23,068 nucleotides of DNA from a virus. The DNA is taken from positions 1-23,068 of the IMG/VR virus record IMGVR_UViG_3300020477_000140; one strand, 5' to 3'. The notes beneath the pieces were generated by a model. It was given only the letters and a program-made list of their open reading frames with translations, did not search any database and was not told the DNA's origin. Position numbers and translations under genes: made by a program. Of this stretch, positions 16,843-22,872 are shown one piece after another (the first letter of the stretch is position 1; the number at the start of each line of letters is the position of its first letter).

Positions 16843-19485
16843 ATGGCACTAAGAGACGAATACGGATTAGCGCCAGTAGGTCTGCTTGGAACCCGGCCAG
16901 ATATGATTAGCGTGAACCAACAACTGCTCGGCGTTAATGTACCCGGTCACGCTGCTCACATGGCTGGCTACATGATCCCCGGGACAGGGTTCCTTGATTC
17001 TTTAGGTTTTATGCCGGCAGGCCCCGGTATCAAGGGGAGATTCGGGCCGTCATTGTTAGATAGCATTCGGAACCAAGATTATGCTTATGCGCTTGGTCAA
17101 GGTCTAGGTACGGTTGGCGATGTTGCGCATGTGGCTGGAGCTGCAACAATGTTCCCGCCTTTAATCGCTGCAGGCACGATGATTAAAATGATGTCAAATC
17201 CTTTGCGTGCCACAAAGAACATATCCAGAGGTGTGACTGGCGGTGGTAAAACACCTGACACAAACAACATTTTAAAATCTGAGTCTTTTGTTGATAATCC
17301 AACAACGCCCGGCCCTGTACAGCCGTCTGCTGTCGAGCCGCAACCCGGCTTTAGTGACATACGAATGGGCGACCCGGTAGGCGATCTTGTCTCTGGTCAA
17401 AAACCTATTCGAGGCCAAACGGATAAAGAGCTGGTTGCTATGCAGCGAGCAGAGTTATCACCGAAACAATTAGAAAAAATAAATGCACTAAAAACCACAC
17501 ACCCATCTGTTTATAAAGCCAGTCGATTTATGTTGCCTGGCGAGGTTACACAATTGATAGGGTCACAGAAAAACATTGAAGCAGCTGAACGGTTGTTAGA
17601 TGTTTTACCGCCAGCCAAGGAAATGACAGCACTTGGCAAAATGGGCGGTGCTAAACGAGGATGGTATCGCGCATCTACTCAAGCGCTCGTTGATGTATTT
17701 GGCGACGATGCGCCAAGGTTTGCTGCTTTGTTAGCTGCAACGTCACCGCAAACATCCGTAGAATCTAATTTAATTAATTCGCTTAATATTTGGAAAAACT
17801 GGACCGCTGCCGGTAGACCAACTAGCAGGGAAAAAATTCTCGACGTTATGGGTGACAGCGTGCAGGGAGAAAAAGGACGCGACTCAATATTAGGTGCGTG
17901 GGAAAACAATACGGTCAACGCACTGTCTACTGCCAACCCGGGGGACATCAAATTATCTCTTGGTGATATAAATTTATCAGGGGCGAAGGTCGATAGTTTT
18001 ATGGCTAATCTGTCAGACGATGTTTACCGTTTTACAAACGATGCTTGGATGGCAAATACGTTAGGCGTCAAACAAAGTTTATTTCAGGGCGGCGGCAAAG
18101 GACCACCTGCATATCATGTTGTTTCTGCGTATGGCAGACAAGTAGGTAACTCTATTGGGCTAACGCCAAGAGAGATGCAAGAGACAGCGTGGACCGCTGG
18201 TATGGCATTATTAGAGGGCGCTAAGAGTAGAGGCATCCCGGTCACTGAGATGGTAGACAAGCTCTCACGTAAGGATATTTTGGCGACCCCGGATTTTGCA
18301 ACGCTGTTCCAGATGCCTGAGTACAGAGGCGTTTTGTCCGATGCTGGTTATGGAGATAAGGTCAGCAAATTAAAAGAGTTCAATTTTCCACCTGATCAAC
18401 CGCTAACAAAGGCTGAAAGAAACGCTGCATTGAAAGCAGCTCAGCGTCTAGAGGAGCTGGCGCAGATCCGAAAAGCCGACAGTAATGTTAAAACATTAAC
18501 GATGAAAGATTACGAAGCAGTTGTTAATAATATTTTTGAGGCTGTTCCCGGAAGATCTACTGGGGTACTTAGTGGTTTGGCAGATGCACCAGACAACGTC
18601 AGAAAAAATTATTCGCAACAAGCTTTTAAAGCAATGACTGACCCTAGGGGCGTAGATATTTTAAATAAAGGTGTTGGTCTAGACACTGGAAGAACATTGC
18701 GTGGTCAAGGTATGTACATTGATGACACTGGTGTGCCTCAGTATAATCCATCTGCCAATGCGCCAACCGTTTCTCAATTGACGCGATCTGGTAATCTTAC
18801 AAAAGCTGACCAAGATCGATTGCAGGCAGTCGCTAATTTAAGGGGTGGCCTTTTGGCGCAAGAAGGAACGCCTATCAATGCCATTCAACCTGACCCCAAA
18901 GGGGTAGAGAATATAATACCGAGGGATAAAGGGGCTGGCGTTCAGCCTATGATGGATACGGCAAGTGTTCTACCGCCAAATTATGCGGCTACAGACACAG
19001 GGAAAGGTATTGGTTTGTTAGATATTAGCGGAGATACCCCAGAACAATTACCGCAAGGAACTGTTAAAAAAATCACTGGGTTATTGCAGGCAGATCAGAA
19101 GAACCCATTACCGCCTGTCACAGTTGATAGAGTGTTTGGTGATTATATCGATTATACAGACGAATTTGCTCAGGGTGTTGGCAGTCAGGCTGTAGTTAGA
19201 AAAATGTTTAATGTGCTTAATAAGCTACCTAGTAAAGTTTTCAACAAGCTTGACAATAATCAGACGCGGTTAATGGCTAAAGATTTACATGACCTCAATG
19301 AAAAAACCGCCGCCAAGAACAATCTACCTTTGAGAGAAGATCATCAAAATATGCTGAAGATCATCTATGAAAAAGGATTGAAAGGCTTGAAGGCGGCGGT
19401 CGGTACGAAAGAATTATTGCCTTCTATTTTTGTGATCGGGCTTGGCGCGAAACTTTTCCAGCAACATTCTGGATCGGATTCATAA
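16843..19485 (+). CDS. Putative internal/DNA-ejection protein 3, with HhH-GPD-reminiscent domain
   Basis: The longest gene here, 880 residues. Residues about 10-130 are Gly/Ala/Pro-rich with hydrophobic stretches. A clear globular domain spans about 215-480: RGWYRASTQALVDVFGDDAP, then FAALLAATSPQTSVESN (near 293), SGAKVDSFMANLSDD (near 380) and FTNDAWMANTLG (near 396). The K-x-x-x-F-x-x-N-L...T-x-D-x-W-M pattern recalls a domain seen in phage and large polyvalent proteins and is distantly like HhH-GPD DNA-glycosylase architecture; a catalytic role is unproven. The C-terminal ~200 residues are helical. GAGGTGATG gives a ribosome site near ATG 16843. Its last 62 bases overlap a gene on the other strand. 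Confidence 0.7.
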   Translation: MALRDEYGLAPVGLLGTRPDMISVNQQLLGVNVPGHAAHMAGYMIPGTGFLDSLGFMPAGPGIKGRFGPSLLDSIRNQDYAYALGQGLGTVGDVAHVAGAATMFPPLIAAGTMIKMMSNPLRATKNISRGVTGGGKTPDTNNILKSESFVDNPTTPGPVQPSAVEPQPGFSDIRMGDPVGDLVSGQKPIRGQTDKELVAMQRAELSPKQLEKINALKTTHPSVYKASRFMLPGEVTQLIGSQKNIEAAERLLDVLPPAKEMTALGKMGGAKRGWYRASTQALVDVFGDDAPRFAALLAATSPQTSVESNLINSLNIWKNWTAAGRPTSREKILDVMGDSVQGEKGRDSILGAWENNTVNALSTANPGDIKLSLGDINLSGAKVDSFMANLSDDVYRFTNDAWMANTLGVKQSLFQGGGKGPPAYHVVSAYGRQVGNSIGLTPREMQETAWTAGMALLEGAKSRGIPVTEMVDKLSRKDILATPDFATLFQMPEYRGVLSDAGYGDKVSKLKEFNFPPDQPLTKAERNAALKAAQRLEELAQIRKADSNVKTLTMKDYEAVVNNIFEAVPGRSTGVLSGLADAPDNVRKNYSQQAFKAMTDPRGVDILNKGVGLDTGRTLRGQGMYIDDTGVPQYNPSANAPTVSQLTRSGNLTKADQDRLQAVANLRGGLLAQEGTPINAIQPDPKGVENIIPRDKGAGVQPMMDTASVLPPNYAATDTGKGIGLLDISGDTPEQLPQGTVKKITGLLQADQKNPLPPVTVDRVFGDYIDYTDEFAQGVGSQAVVRKMFNVLNKLPSKVFNKLDNNQTRLMAKDLHDLNEKTAAKNNLPLREDHQNMLKIIYEKGLKGLKAAVGTKELLPSIFVIGLGAKLFQQHSGSDS

Positions 19486-19672
19486 GTCGTTTTCTGATAT
19501 CCTTCTCAACGTCCGAGGGTGGTTTGCGCCACCGCCATAACGAGAAGTCTCCTATCAGAGCCTCGCCAGTGTCTGGGTCAGTAAACTCAACCGTCAAAAA
19601 GTATTCGTCTTTATAGTCATAGGTGACGCTATCTTTTTCAAAATCTACGATTTTAGGGGATGGGTCATACAT
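19424..19672 (-). CDS. Small acidic antisense-oriented gene, unknown function
   Basis: The only likely gene on the - strand. The 82-residue product (MYDPSPKIVDFEKDSVTYDY..., then FTDPDTGEALIGDFSLWRWR) has natural protein composition. It starts from ATG at 19672-19670 with AAGGAG exactly 8 bases upstream. A -35/-10 pair lies further upstream at 19774-19746. Its C-terminal 20 codons overlap the end of the 880-residue gene, tail to tail, so expression could interfere with or be silenced by late transcription. The segment it occupies has no competing + strand gene. No domain recognised; it could be an early or lysogeny-phase small protein. Confidence 0.72.
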   Translation of the reverse strand: MYDPSPKIVDFEKDSVTYDYKDEYFLTVEFTDPDTGEALIGDFSLWRWRKPPSDVEKDIRKRLMNPIQNVAGKVSRQARSQK

Positions 19673-19745
19673 GGTTCATGCTCCTTCTTTAGTGCTTTTG
19701 GCGGGATGCCACGGCGCACAATCTAGGTTCAAATGCCGTTCCATA

Positions 19746-19774
19746 TATATAGCAATTGTGTAGAGGTTTTGCAA
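19746..19774 (-). promoter_or_regulatory. Sigma-70-like promoter candidate for the - strand gene
   Basis: On the - strand TTGCAA (19774-19769) is separated by exactly 17 bases from TATATA (19751-19746). Each hexamer matches the consensus at four of six positions. Transcription would begin near 19739 with a leader of about 65 bases before ATG 19672. The -35 box overlaps the bases just before the + strand start codon at 19775. Confidence 0.45.
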
Positions 19775-20092
19775 ATGCCAAAAAACAACGCTATCGCTCT
19801 TCTGCTTCTTCTGGCATTTGGCGTCATCGTCTGGTTCGCAACAGCTGCGAAAGGCGAAGAAAAGGTCGGCTGCCCTCCTCGCGAGATGCTGTTAATCAGC
19901 ATTCGCGATAATGGCCTTGTTTCGGTTTGGAGAGCTTGGTCAGACAAAGGCCATGTTACGGAAATATTCATGAAAATGGACAGTGAAGAATCGAGGTGGC
20001 TGGCGGTAGTGCATCTCCCTAATGCACACAGTTGCATTGTGGATCAGGGCATTAAAGGTAAATTCATGCTGCAGGGTAAAGAATCCATATGA
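19775..20092 (+). CDS. Small membrane-anchored or exported protein at head of lysis cassette
   Basis: A 105-residue protein. Residues about 5-23 are a hydrophobic segment (AIALLLLLAFGVIVWFATA) after a short basic start, a signal anchor or signal peptide. The rest is a ~80-residue soluble domain with two cysteines (VGCPPREM, AHSCIVDQG) that could form a disulphide if exported. I chose ATG 19775 (GAGG 10 bases upstream) over an in-frame ATG at 19733, which would put 14 polar residues before the membrane segment. No lipobox is evident, so it is not an obvious outer-membrane spanin. It overlaps the next gene by ATGA. Confidence 0.7.
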   Translation: MPKNNAIALLLLLAFGVIVWFATAAKGEEKVGCPPREMLLISIRDNGLVSVWRAWSDKGHVTEIFMKMDSEESRWLAVVHLPNAHSCIVDQGIKGKFMLQGKESI

Positions 20093-20301
20093 GCGAGGTA
20101 GAAATGAAAGCATCAATTGCAGCTCTGGAACAGCGGAATAGTGATCAAGAGAGGCGGTTGGCGGTTATCGAATTAAAGCTGGATAAGCTTATCGAATATA
20201 GCGCCTATGGAAAATCGAGTATCCGCATACTTATTCTAGTCGGGTCCGTGCTATCGGCAGTAGCAGCAGCTGCTGCTTATGTATGGGATAAAATCAATTA
20301 G
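20089..20301 (+). CDS. XhlA-like coiled-coil/one-TM lysis-associated protein
   Basis: A 70-residue protein with a coiled coil at about 5-40 (IAALEQRNSDQERRLAVIEL) and one C-terminal transmembrane helix at about 46-66 (IRILILVGSVLSAVAAAAAY). This layout is that of haemolysin XhlA-type phage proteins, which sit in the membrane and can assist holin-driven lysis. ATG 20089 overlaps the preceding stop; an in-frame ATG at 20104 has a better ribosome site (GAGG) and would give 65 residues, so either could be used. Confidence 0.72.
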   Translation: MSEVEMKASIAALEQRNSDQERRLAVIELKLDKLIEYSAYGKSSIRILILVGSVLSAVAAAAAYVWDKIN

Positions 20302-20632
20302 ACATAATCATTTGCAAGATTCCGCCTGGGCAGAAGCCTGTGTTGTGAGGCATTTCCTCAAGAGGGGCTACACCGTCTGCACAAATTTTAGCGGTCACGG
20401 CCCGGTCGATATGATTTGCATGAGGACCAGATTTAATAAACCCGCTGAAATTTTAATGATCGACGTAAAAATGACATCAAACCGCAGTTATCACGGTTTA
20501 ACTCTAGAGCAAAAATATGCCGGTGTGCGAATAGTGACGGTCGATCCAGATGGTCACATAACACTAATTCCCAAGGGTACAGAGCGAATTAAGAAAGAAG
20601 GTAAAAATGATGAAGATATTGCACAAACTTGA
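20279..20632 (+). CDS. PD-(D/E)XK-fold nuclease
   Basis: A 117-residue basic protein with the signature of a small PD-(D/E)XK nuclease: Glu19 in the first helix (WAEACVVRHFLKRGYTV), Asp44 in GHGPVDMIC, and Asp62-x-Lys64 in ILMIDVKM. These would bind metal and cleave DNA. Residues 65-70 (TSNRSY) follow the catalytic strand. The size and layout resemble both archaeal Hjc-type resolvases and the I-Ssp6803I group of intron endonucleases. The start overlaps the XhlA-like gene by 23 bases. Its place inside a lysis cassette is unusual for a resolvase. Which reaction it performs cannot be told from sequence alone; a link to the capsid intron is considered in the findings. Confidence 0.75.
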   Translation: MYGIKSIRHNHLQDSAWAEACVVRHFLKRGYTVCTNFSGHGPVDMICMRTRFNKPAEILMIDVKMTSNRSYHGLTLEQKYAGVRIVTVDPDGHITLIPKGTERIKKEGKNDEDIAQT

Positions 20633-20729
20633 CGCATGGTTTTCTGGTCTTGCATTTAAGTGGCAAGCCGGGATAGCTATGGCATCCATGTTTCTGGTCA
20701 TGGTAATAATAATAGCTATTGCTAACTGA
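20607..20729 (+). CDS. 40-residue single-TM membrane peptide
   Basis: A short gene reading MMKILHKLDAWFSGLAFKWQ followed by a strongly hydrophobic helix (GIAMASMFLVMVIIIAIAN) to a TGA at 20727-20729. AGAAGG lies 5 bases before ATG 20607. It overlaps the nuclease gene by 26 bases and the next start by 1 base (TGATG). The amphipathic start plus one membrane helix is like small holin or antiholin peptides. Function not certain. Confidence 0.65.
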   Translation: MMKILHKLDAWFSGLAFKWQAGIAMASMFLVMVIIIAIAN

Positions 20730-20995
20730 TGATTAATCCTGATCTAGACGGTGACGGCACAGTCACGGCTGAAGAATTACAGGCAGCTGACGGTCACGAT
20801 AAATTTTTAGTCCAGAAAAACATAGCGATAGCTGCGTTTGTTTTTATGATCATCCTTACTGTGGCACTCTGTACGCCAATAGTACATGAGAGCCGTGTGA
20901 CAGCGTTAAGCGGTTTGATATCCACAATGTATGTGGCCTTGGCTTCAGTGGTCGGGGCGTTTATGGGTTTCAGCGCATGGATGACTAAGAAGTGA
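20729..20995 (+). CDS. Two-TM protein with canonical EF-hand loop (holin candidate)
   Basis: An 88-residue protein. Residues 5-16 (DLDGDGTVTAEE) fill every position of a 12-residue EF-hand calcium loop: Asp at 1, 3 and 5, Gly at 6, Val at 8, Glu at 12. After a short linker come two transmembrane helices, about 31-50 (NIAIAAFVFMIILTVALC) and 60-84, with a short basic end (WMTKK). Two helices and this size fit class II-type holins. It overlaps both neighbours by 1-4 bases in the lysis cassette. A calcium-binding N-terminus could tie membrane permeabilisation to calcium, for example after seawater or periplasmic calcium enters; that is inference. It could also be an antiholin or a membrane sensor. 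Confidence 0.75.
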   Translation: MINPDLDGDGTVTAEELQAADGHDKFLVQKNIAIAAFVFMIILTVALCTPIVHESRVTALSGLISTMYVALASVVGAFMGFSAWMTKK

Positions 20996-21393
20996 TCAAC
21001 CTGCTTGGCTCACTTGTCCAGCCTGTCACCGGGCTGCTCGATAAGTTTATCGAAGACAAAGATCAGAAGAACCAGCTCGCCCATGAAATATCGACAATGG
21101 CTGAGCGACACGCCCAGGAGCTCGCCAAAGGGCAGCTAGAGATCAATAAGGCCGAGGCTCAAAGCAGAAATATTTTCGTCGCTGGTTGGCGTCCGTTCAT
21201 TGGATGGACCTGCGGCGTAGCAATGGCATACAACTATGTAATCCACCCAATAATGATTTTTGTACTAGCCCAGCTGGACTATCTAGTAGCCCTGCCTGCA
21301 TTAGACCTTGGCGAAATGATGCCTGTATTGATGGGTATGCTCGGCCTTGGCTCGCTAAGAAGCTTCGAGAAATATAAAGGCATAAGTAAATGA
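20992..21393 (+). CDS. Holin, 3-TM gene-transfer-agent type
   Basis: A 133-residue protein starting at GTG 20992 (GTGA overlap with the previous stop). Residues 1-60 form an amphipathic helix (LLDKFIEDKDQKNQLAHEIS). Then come FVAGWRPFIGWTCGVAMAYN, a hydrophobic segment at about 82-100, and LGEMMPVLMGMLGLGSLRSF with EKYKG. The AGWRPFIGW...LGMLGLGxxRxxEKxKG pattern is that of the GTA-type 3-TM holin family. It would permeabilise the inner membrane so that the lysozyme coded next can reach the wall. It overlaps the lysozyme gene by ATGA. Confidence 0.88.
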   Translation: MINLLGSLVQPVTGLLDKFIEDKDQKNQLAHEISTMAERHAQELAKGQLEINKAEAQSRNIFVAGWRPFIGWTCGVAMAYNYVIHPIMIFVLAQLDYLVALPALDLGEMMPVLMGMLGLGSLRSFEKYKGISK

Positions 21394-21803
21394 ATATCGA
21401 AACAGTCACCGATATGCTCATTGTAAATGAGGGCATGGTGTTACACGAATACAAAGACCACCTCGGCTATTCGACTATCGGGGTGGGTCGATTAATCGAA
21501 GAAGGTATGGGTGGCATCACCGAAGAGGAAGCAAAGTATCTTTTAGCTAATGACATTCAAACAGTGTGTGACCGGCTCGATAGTAAGTTTACCTGGTGGC
21601 GCGATCTATCCGAGAACCGGCAGCACGTTATGATCGACCTGTCATTTAATCTGGGGAATCGGTTGGATAAATTTGTAAACTTTTTGGCGAACATGGAAGC
21701 AGGTTTATATGATGCAGCTGCATTCCATTTGATGGATAGCTTATACGCCAAACAGGTAAAGGGGAGAGCAGAAAGAAACGCAGATCTTATCCGGGGGGGA
21801 TGA
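21390..21803 (+). CDS. Endolysin, T4-type lysozyme (GH24)
   Basis: A 137-residue muramidase that hydrolyses peptidoglycan glycan strands. The catalytic triad spacing of T4 lysozyme (Glu, +9 Asp, +15 Thr) is kept exactly: Glu14 in NEGMVLHEYKD, Asp23 and Thr29 in GYSTIGVGR. The C-terminal lobe includes RQHVMIDLSFNLG and KGRAERNADLIRGG, typical of the family. It has no signal peptide, so release should depend on the holin. It is slightly shorter than T4 lysozyme (164 residues), mostly at the C-terminal end. Start by ATGA overlap with the holin. Confidence 0.93.
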   Translation: MNIETVTDMLIVNEGMVLHEYKDHLGYSTIGVGRLIEEGMGGITEEEAKYLLANDIQTVCDRLDSKFTWWRDLSENRQHVMIDLSFNLGNRLDKFVNFLANMEAGLYDAAAFHLMDSLYAKQVKGRAERNADLIRGG

Positions 21804-21804
21804 C

Positions 21805-21966
21805 ATGGAAGGAGTTTCGTGGGTTGACCTATTCAACTTGGCGCTTGGAGCATTTGCCGTGATCGGGGCCATTGTTTATAGTCTGATTCGTCAAAAGGTC
21901 GATATTGAACACATGAAAAAACAGATCACCCAGTTATTTGACCTCTGGAATAGCCGGGATAAGTAA
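21805..21966 (+). CDS. 53-residue one-TM protein, possible lysis accessory
   Basis: A short gene after the lysozyme (1-base gap), reading MEGVSWVDLF then a membrane helix (NLALGAFAVIGAIVYSLI) and a charged helical end (VDIEHMKKQITQLFDLW). One TM followed by a coil is the layout of small inner-membrane spanin subunits, but the coil is short for that role and no outer-membrane lipoprotein partner is visible. A run of G just upstream serves as a weak ribosome site. It is the last gene before the attachment region. Confidence 0.65.
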   Translation: MEGVSWVDLFNLALGAFAVIGAIVYSLIRQKVDIEHMKKQITQLFDLWNSRDK

Positions 21967-22009
21967 TTTGTACAAGGATTCGGCAAGTTTTTTTGAAAAA
22001 GGTAGCTAA

Positions 22010-22078
22010 GTGTCTGATAATAAATGGAGAATAGGTATCGATATCGGTGGGACCTTCACCAACATCAGCTATTTCTAA
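22010..22078 (+). pseudogene. 5' fragment of a host HyuA-type hydantoinase/oxoprolinase gene (possible att core)
   Basis: From GTG 22010 the sequence reads MSDNKWRIGIDIGGTFTN, then ISYF and a TAA. RIGIDIGGTFT is the N-terminal phosphate-binding motif of HyuA/5-oxoprolinase family enzymes, about 690 residues when complete; only the first ~17-18 codons are here, then the match stops abruptly (Asp usually follows GTFT; Asn is present). A GGTAG sequence lies upstream of the GTG. It sits between lysis genes and integrase, as an attP core would. After integration the phage would supply start codon and leader to the host gene. A chance match over 17 codons in frame with a start is very unlikely. Confidence 0.75.
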
Positions 22079-22082
22079 AACA

Positions 22083-22111
22083 CTCTCATAGCTTCTCATA
22101 AACCCTCATAG
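22083..22111 (+). repeat. Arm-site-like direct repeats, cluster 1
   Basis: Three copies of YYCTCATAR start at 22083, 22093 and 22103 (CTCTCATAG, TTCTCATAA, CCCTCATAG), exactly 10 bases apart. One copy per helical turn puts them on the same DNA face, as expected for arm-type sites bound by the N-terminal domain of a tyrosine integrase. Confidence 0.8.
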
Positions 22112-22166
22112 CCTATTAAGTTATTGATATCAGTACACAAATCAAGATGGGCTGTTTTATCATACA

Positions 22167-22194
22167 TTCTCATAGTTTCTCATGAATTCTCAAT
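22167..22194 (+). repeat. Arm-site-like direct repeats, cluster 2
   Basis: TTCTCATAG, TTCTCATGA and TTCTCAAT begin at 22167, 22177 and 22187, again 10 bases apart and in the same orientation as cluster 1, 84 bases downstream of it. The third copy diverges after TTCTCA. Probable second set of integrase arm sites. Confidence 0.78.
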
Positions 22195-22248
22195 TATTTT
22201 AAAAATTTGTACAAGAATGTGTCATGACCCCTTGTAATCCGAATACCG

Positions 22249-22265
22249 AGATATTATGTATATCT
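22249..22265. promoter_or_regulatory. Inverted repeat, possible operator/promoter before small gene
   Basis: AGATAT at 22249-22254 and ATATCT at 22260-22265 form a 6-bp inverted repeat with a 5-base centre. A TATTAT at 22252-22257 inside it matches the -10 consensus at five of six positions, though no good -35 box lies at 17 bases (TTGTAA at 22232-22237 is 14 away). It could be a repressor or excisionase site over a promoter for the gene at 22301. Confidence 0.35.
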
Positions 22266-22300
22266 GTAGAAACAACGGATAACAAAAAAGGGAGCCAAAA

Positions 22301-22480
22301 ATGAACACAGTACCAACCCCACTAATCAACGAGTTAGAAAAACTCACACAATTAGAAATCGCCCTCGATGCTTTGTGTAAGGTTGCTAAGAGAGAGATTT
22401 TCGTCGCTTACCCACACGACAACGATGCAATAGCACCTTACTTAATTGAGGAAATCAAAAAGACAGTAGAACTTTTATAA
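22301..22480 (+). CDS. 59-residue protein, unknown function
   Basis: A short gene starting at ATG 22301 with an excellent GGGAG site 8 bases upstream. It encodes NTVPTPLINELEKLTQLEIA then YPHDNDAIAPYLIEEIKKTV, mainly helical, soluble and acidic. It ends just before a terminator-like hairpin. It lies between attP and the integrase, so a regulatory or excision role is possible from position; nothing recognisable supports it. Confidence 0.65.
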   Translation: MNTVPTPLINELEKLTQLEIALDALCKVAKREIFVAYPHDNDAIAPYLIEEIKKTVELL

Positions 22481-22485
22481 ACAAG

Positions 22486-22510
22486 GGGGGGGCTTCGGCC
22501 CCTCACTTTT
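22486..22510 (+). terminator. Hairpin with UUCG tetraloop, terminator-like
   Basis: GGGGGGC (22487-22493) pairs with GCCCCTC (22498-22504) around a stable TTCG loop (22494-22497), with one G-T pair. ACTTTT follows, with four T, so it is a moderate intrinsic terminator between the 59-residue gene and the next gene at 22525. Confidence 0.7.
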
Positions 22511-22524
22511 CAAGGGAGCAAACG

Positions 22525-22872
22525 ATGACAAAAAGAACTTTGACCTACAAGAAAAACGGTTATGACATAATCGGATACTTCTCGGGTGTTGGCGAAGATC
22601 GAAAAGCCGAGATTTGGTCTAAGCCTTATGGTGAAACTGATCACGTTTATTGCGGCATGATATACAAGGGGCTTACTTCGTCACATGGCACAGAGCGAGG
22701 CTGCGGTTCTACCTGGACAACTAAGAATGATGGAACAGGAGAAGATTACGCTCTTAGATGGTTCGAGGCCGCGAGGAAACTAAAGCGTAAAAGAACATGG
22801 AAAAGCGGAGACCCTACTCTTGTAGACCGCGCACGAAAGACGTTGTTGAAGATGCATGGGAGCGTAAAGTAA
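22525..22872 (+). CDS. Basic protein coupled to integrase, unknown function
   Basis: A 115-residue protein, pI clearly basic in its second half (ARKLKRKRTWKSGDP, RARKTLLKMHGSVK). The N-terminal half looks beta-rich (YDIIGYFSGVGEDRKAEIWS). AGGGAG lies 9 bases upstream of ATG 22525. Its TAA overlaps the integrase ATG (TAATG), so the two are likely co-translated. A basic small protein in this place could be a recombination directionality factor, but no helix-turn-helix of the usual excisionase type is recognised. Confidence 0.65.
   Translation: MTKRTLTYKKNGYDIIGYFSGVGEDRKAEIWSKPYGETDHVYCGMIYKGLTSSHGTERGCGSTWTTKNDGTGEDYALRWFEAARKLKRKRTWKSGDPTLVDRARKTLLKMHGSVK

Larger units (their letters stand above)
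21965..22215. other. Probable phage attachment site (attP) region
   Basis: About 330 bases (21967-22300) hold no functional gene. Instead they contain a fragment of a host gene start (possible core), two sets of evenly spaced direct repeats (possible arm sites) and a 12-bp direct repeat, AATTTGTACAAG, at 21965-21976 and 22204-22215, each containing the palindrome TTGTACAA. The integrase gene begins about 650 bases downstream. Together these are the expected parts of a lambda-like attP: a core flanked by integrase arm sites and accessory-protein sites. The exact crossover point is not visible without the host sequence. Confidence 0.75.

Noticed and set aside
22010-22078. A functional 22-residue peptide gene.
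   Set aside because: The match to the HyuA N-terminus followed by an abrupt stop fits a gene fragment at an attachment site better than a peptide gene.
21967-22300. A tRNA gene as attachment site.
   Set aside because: No cloverleaf or T-arm consensus such as GGTTCRANTCC is present near the integrase; the host-like sequence is protein coding.
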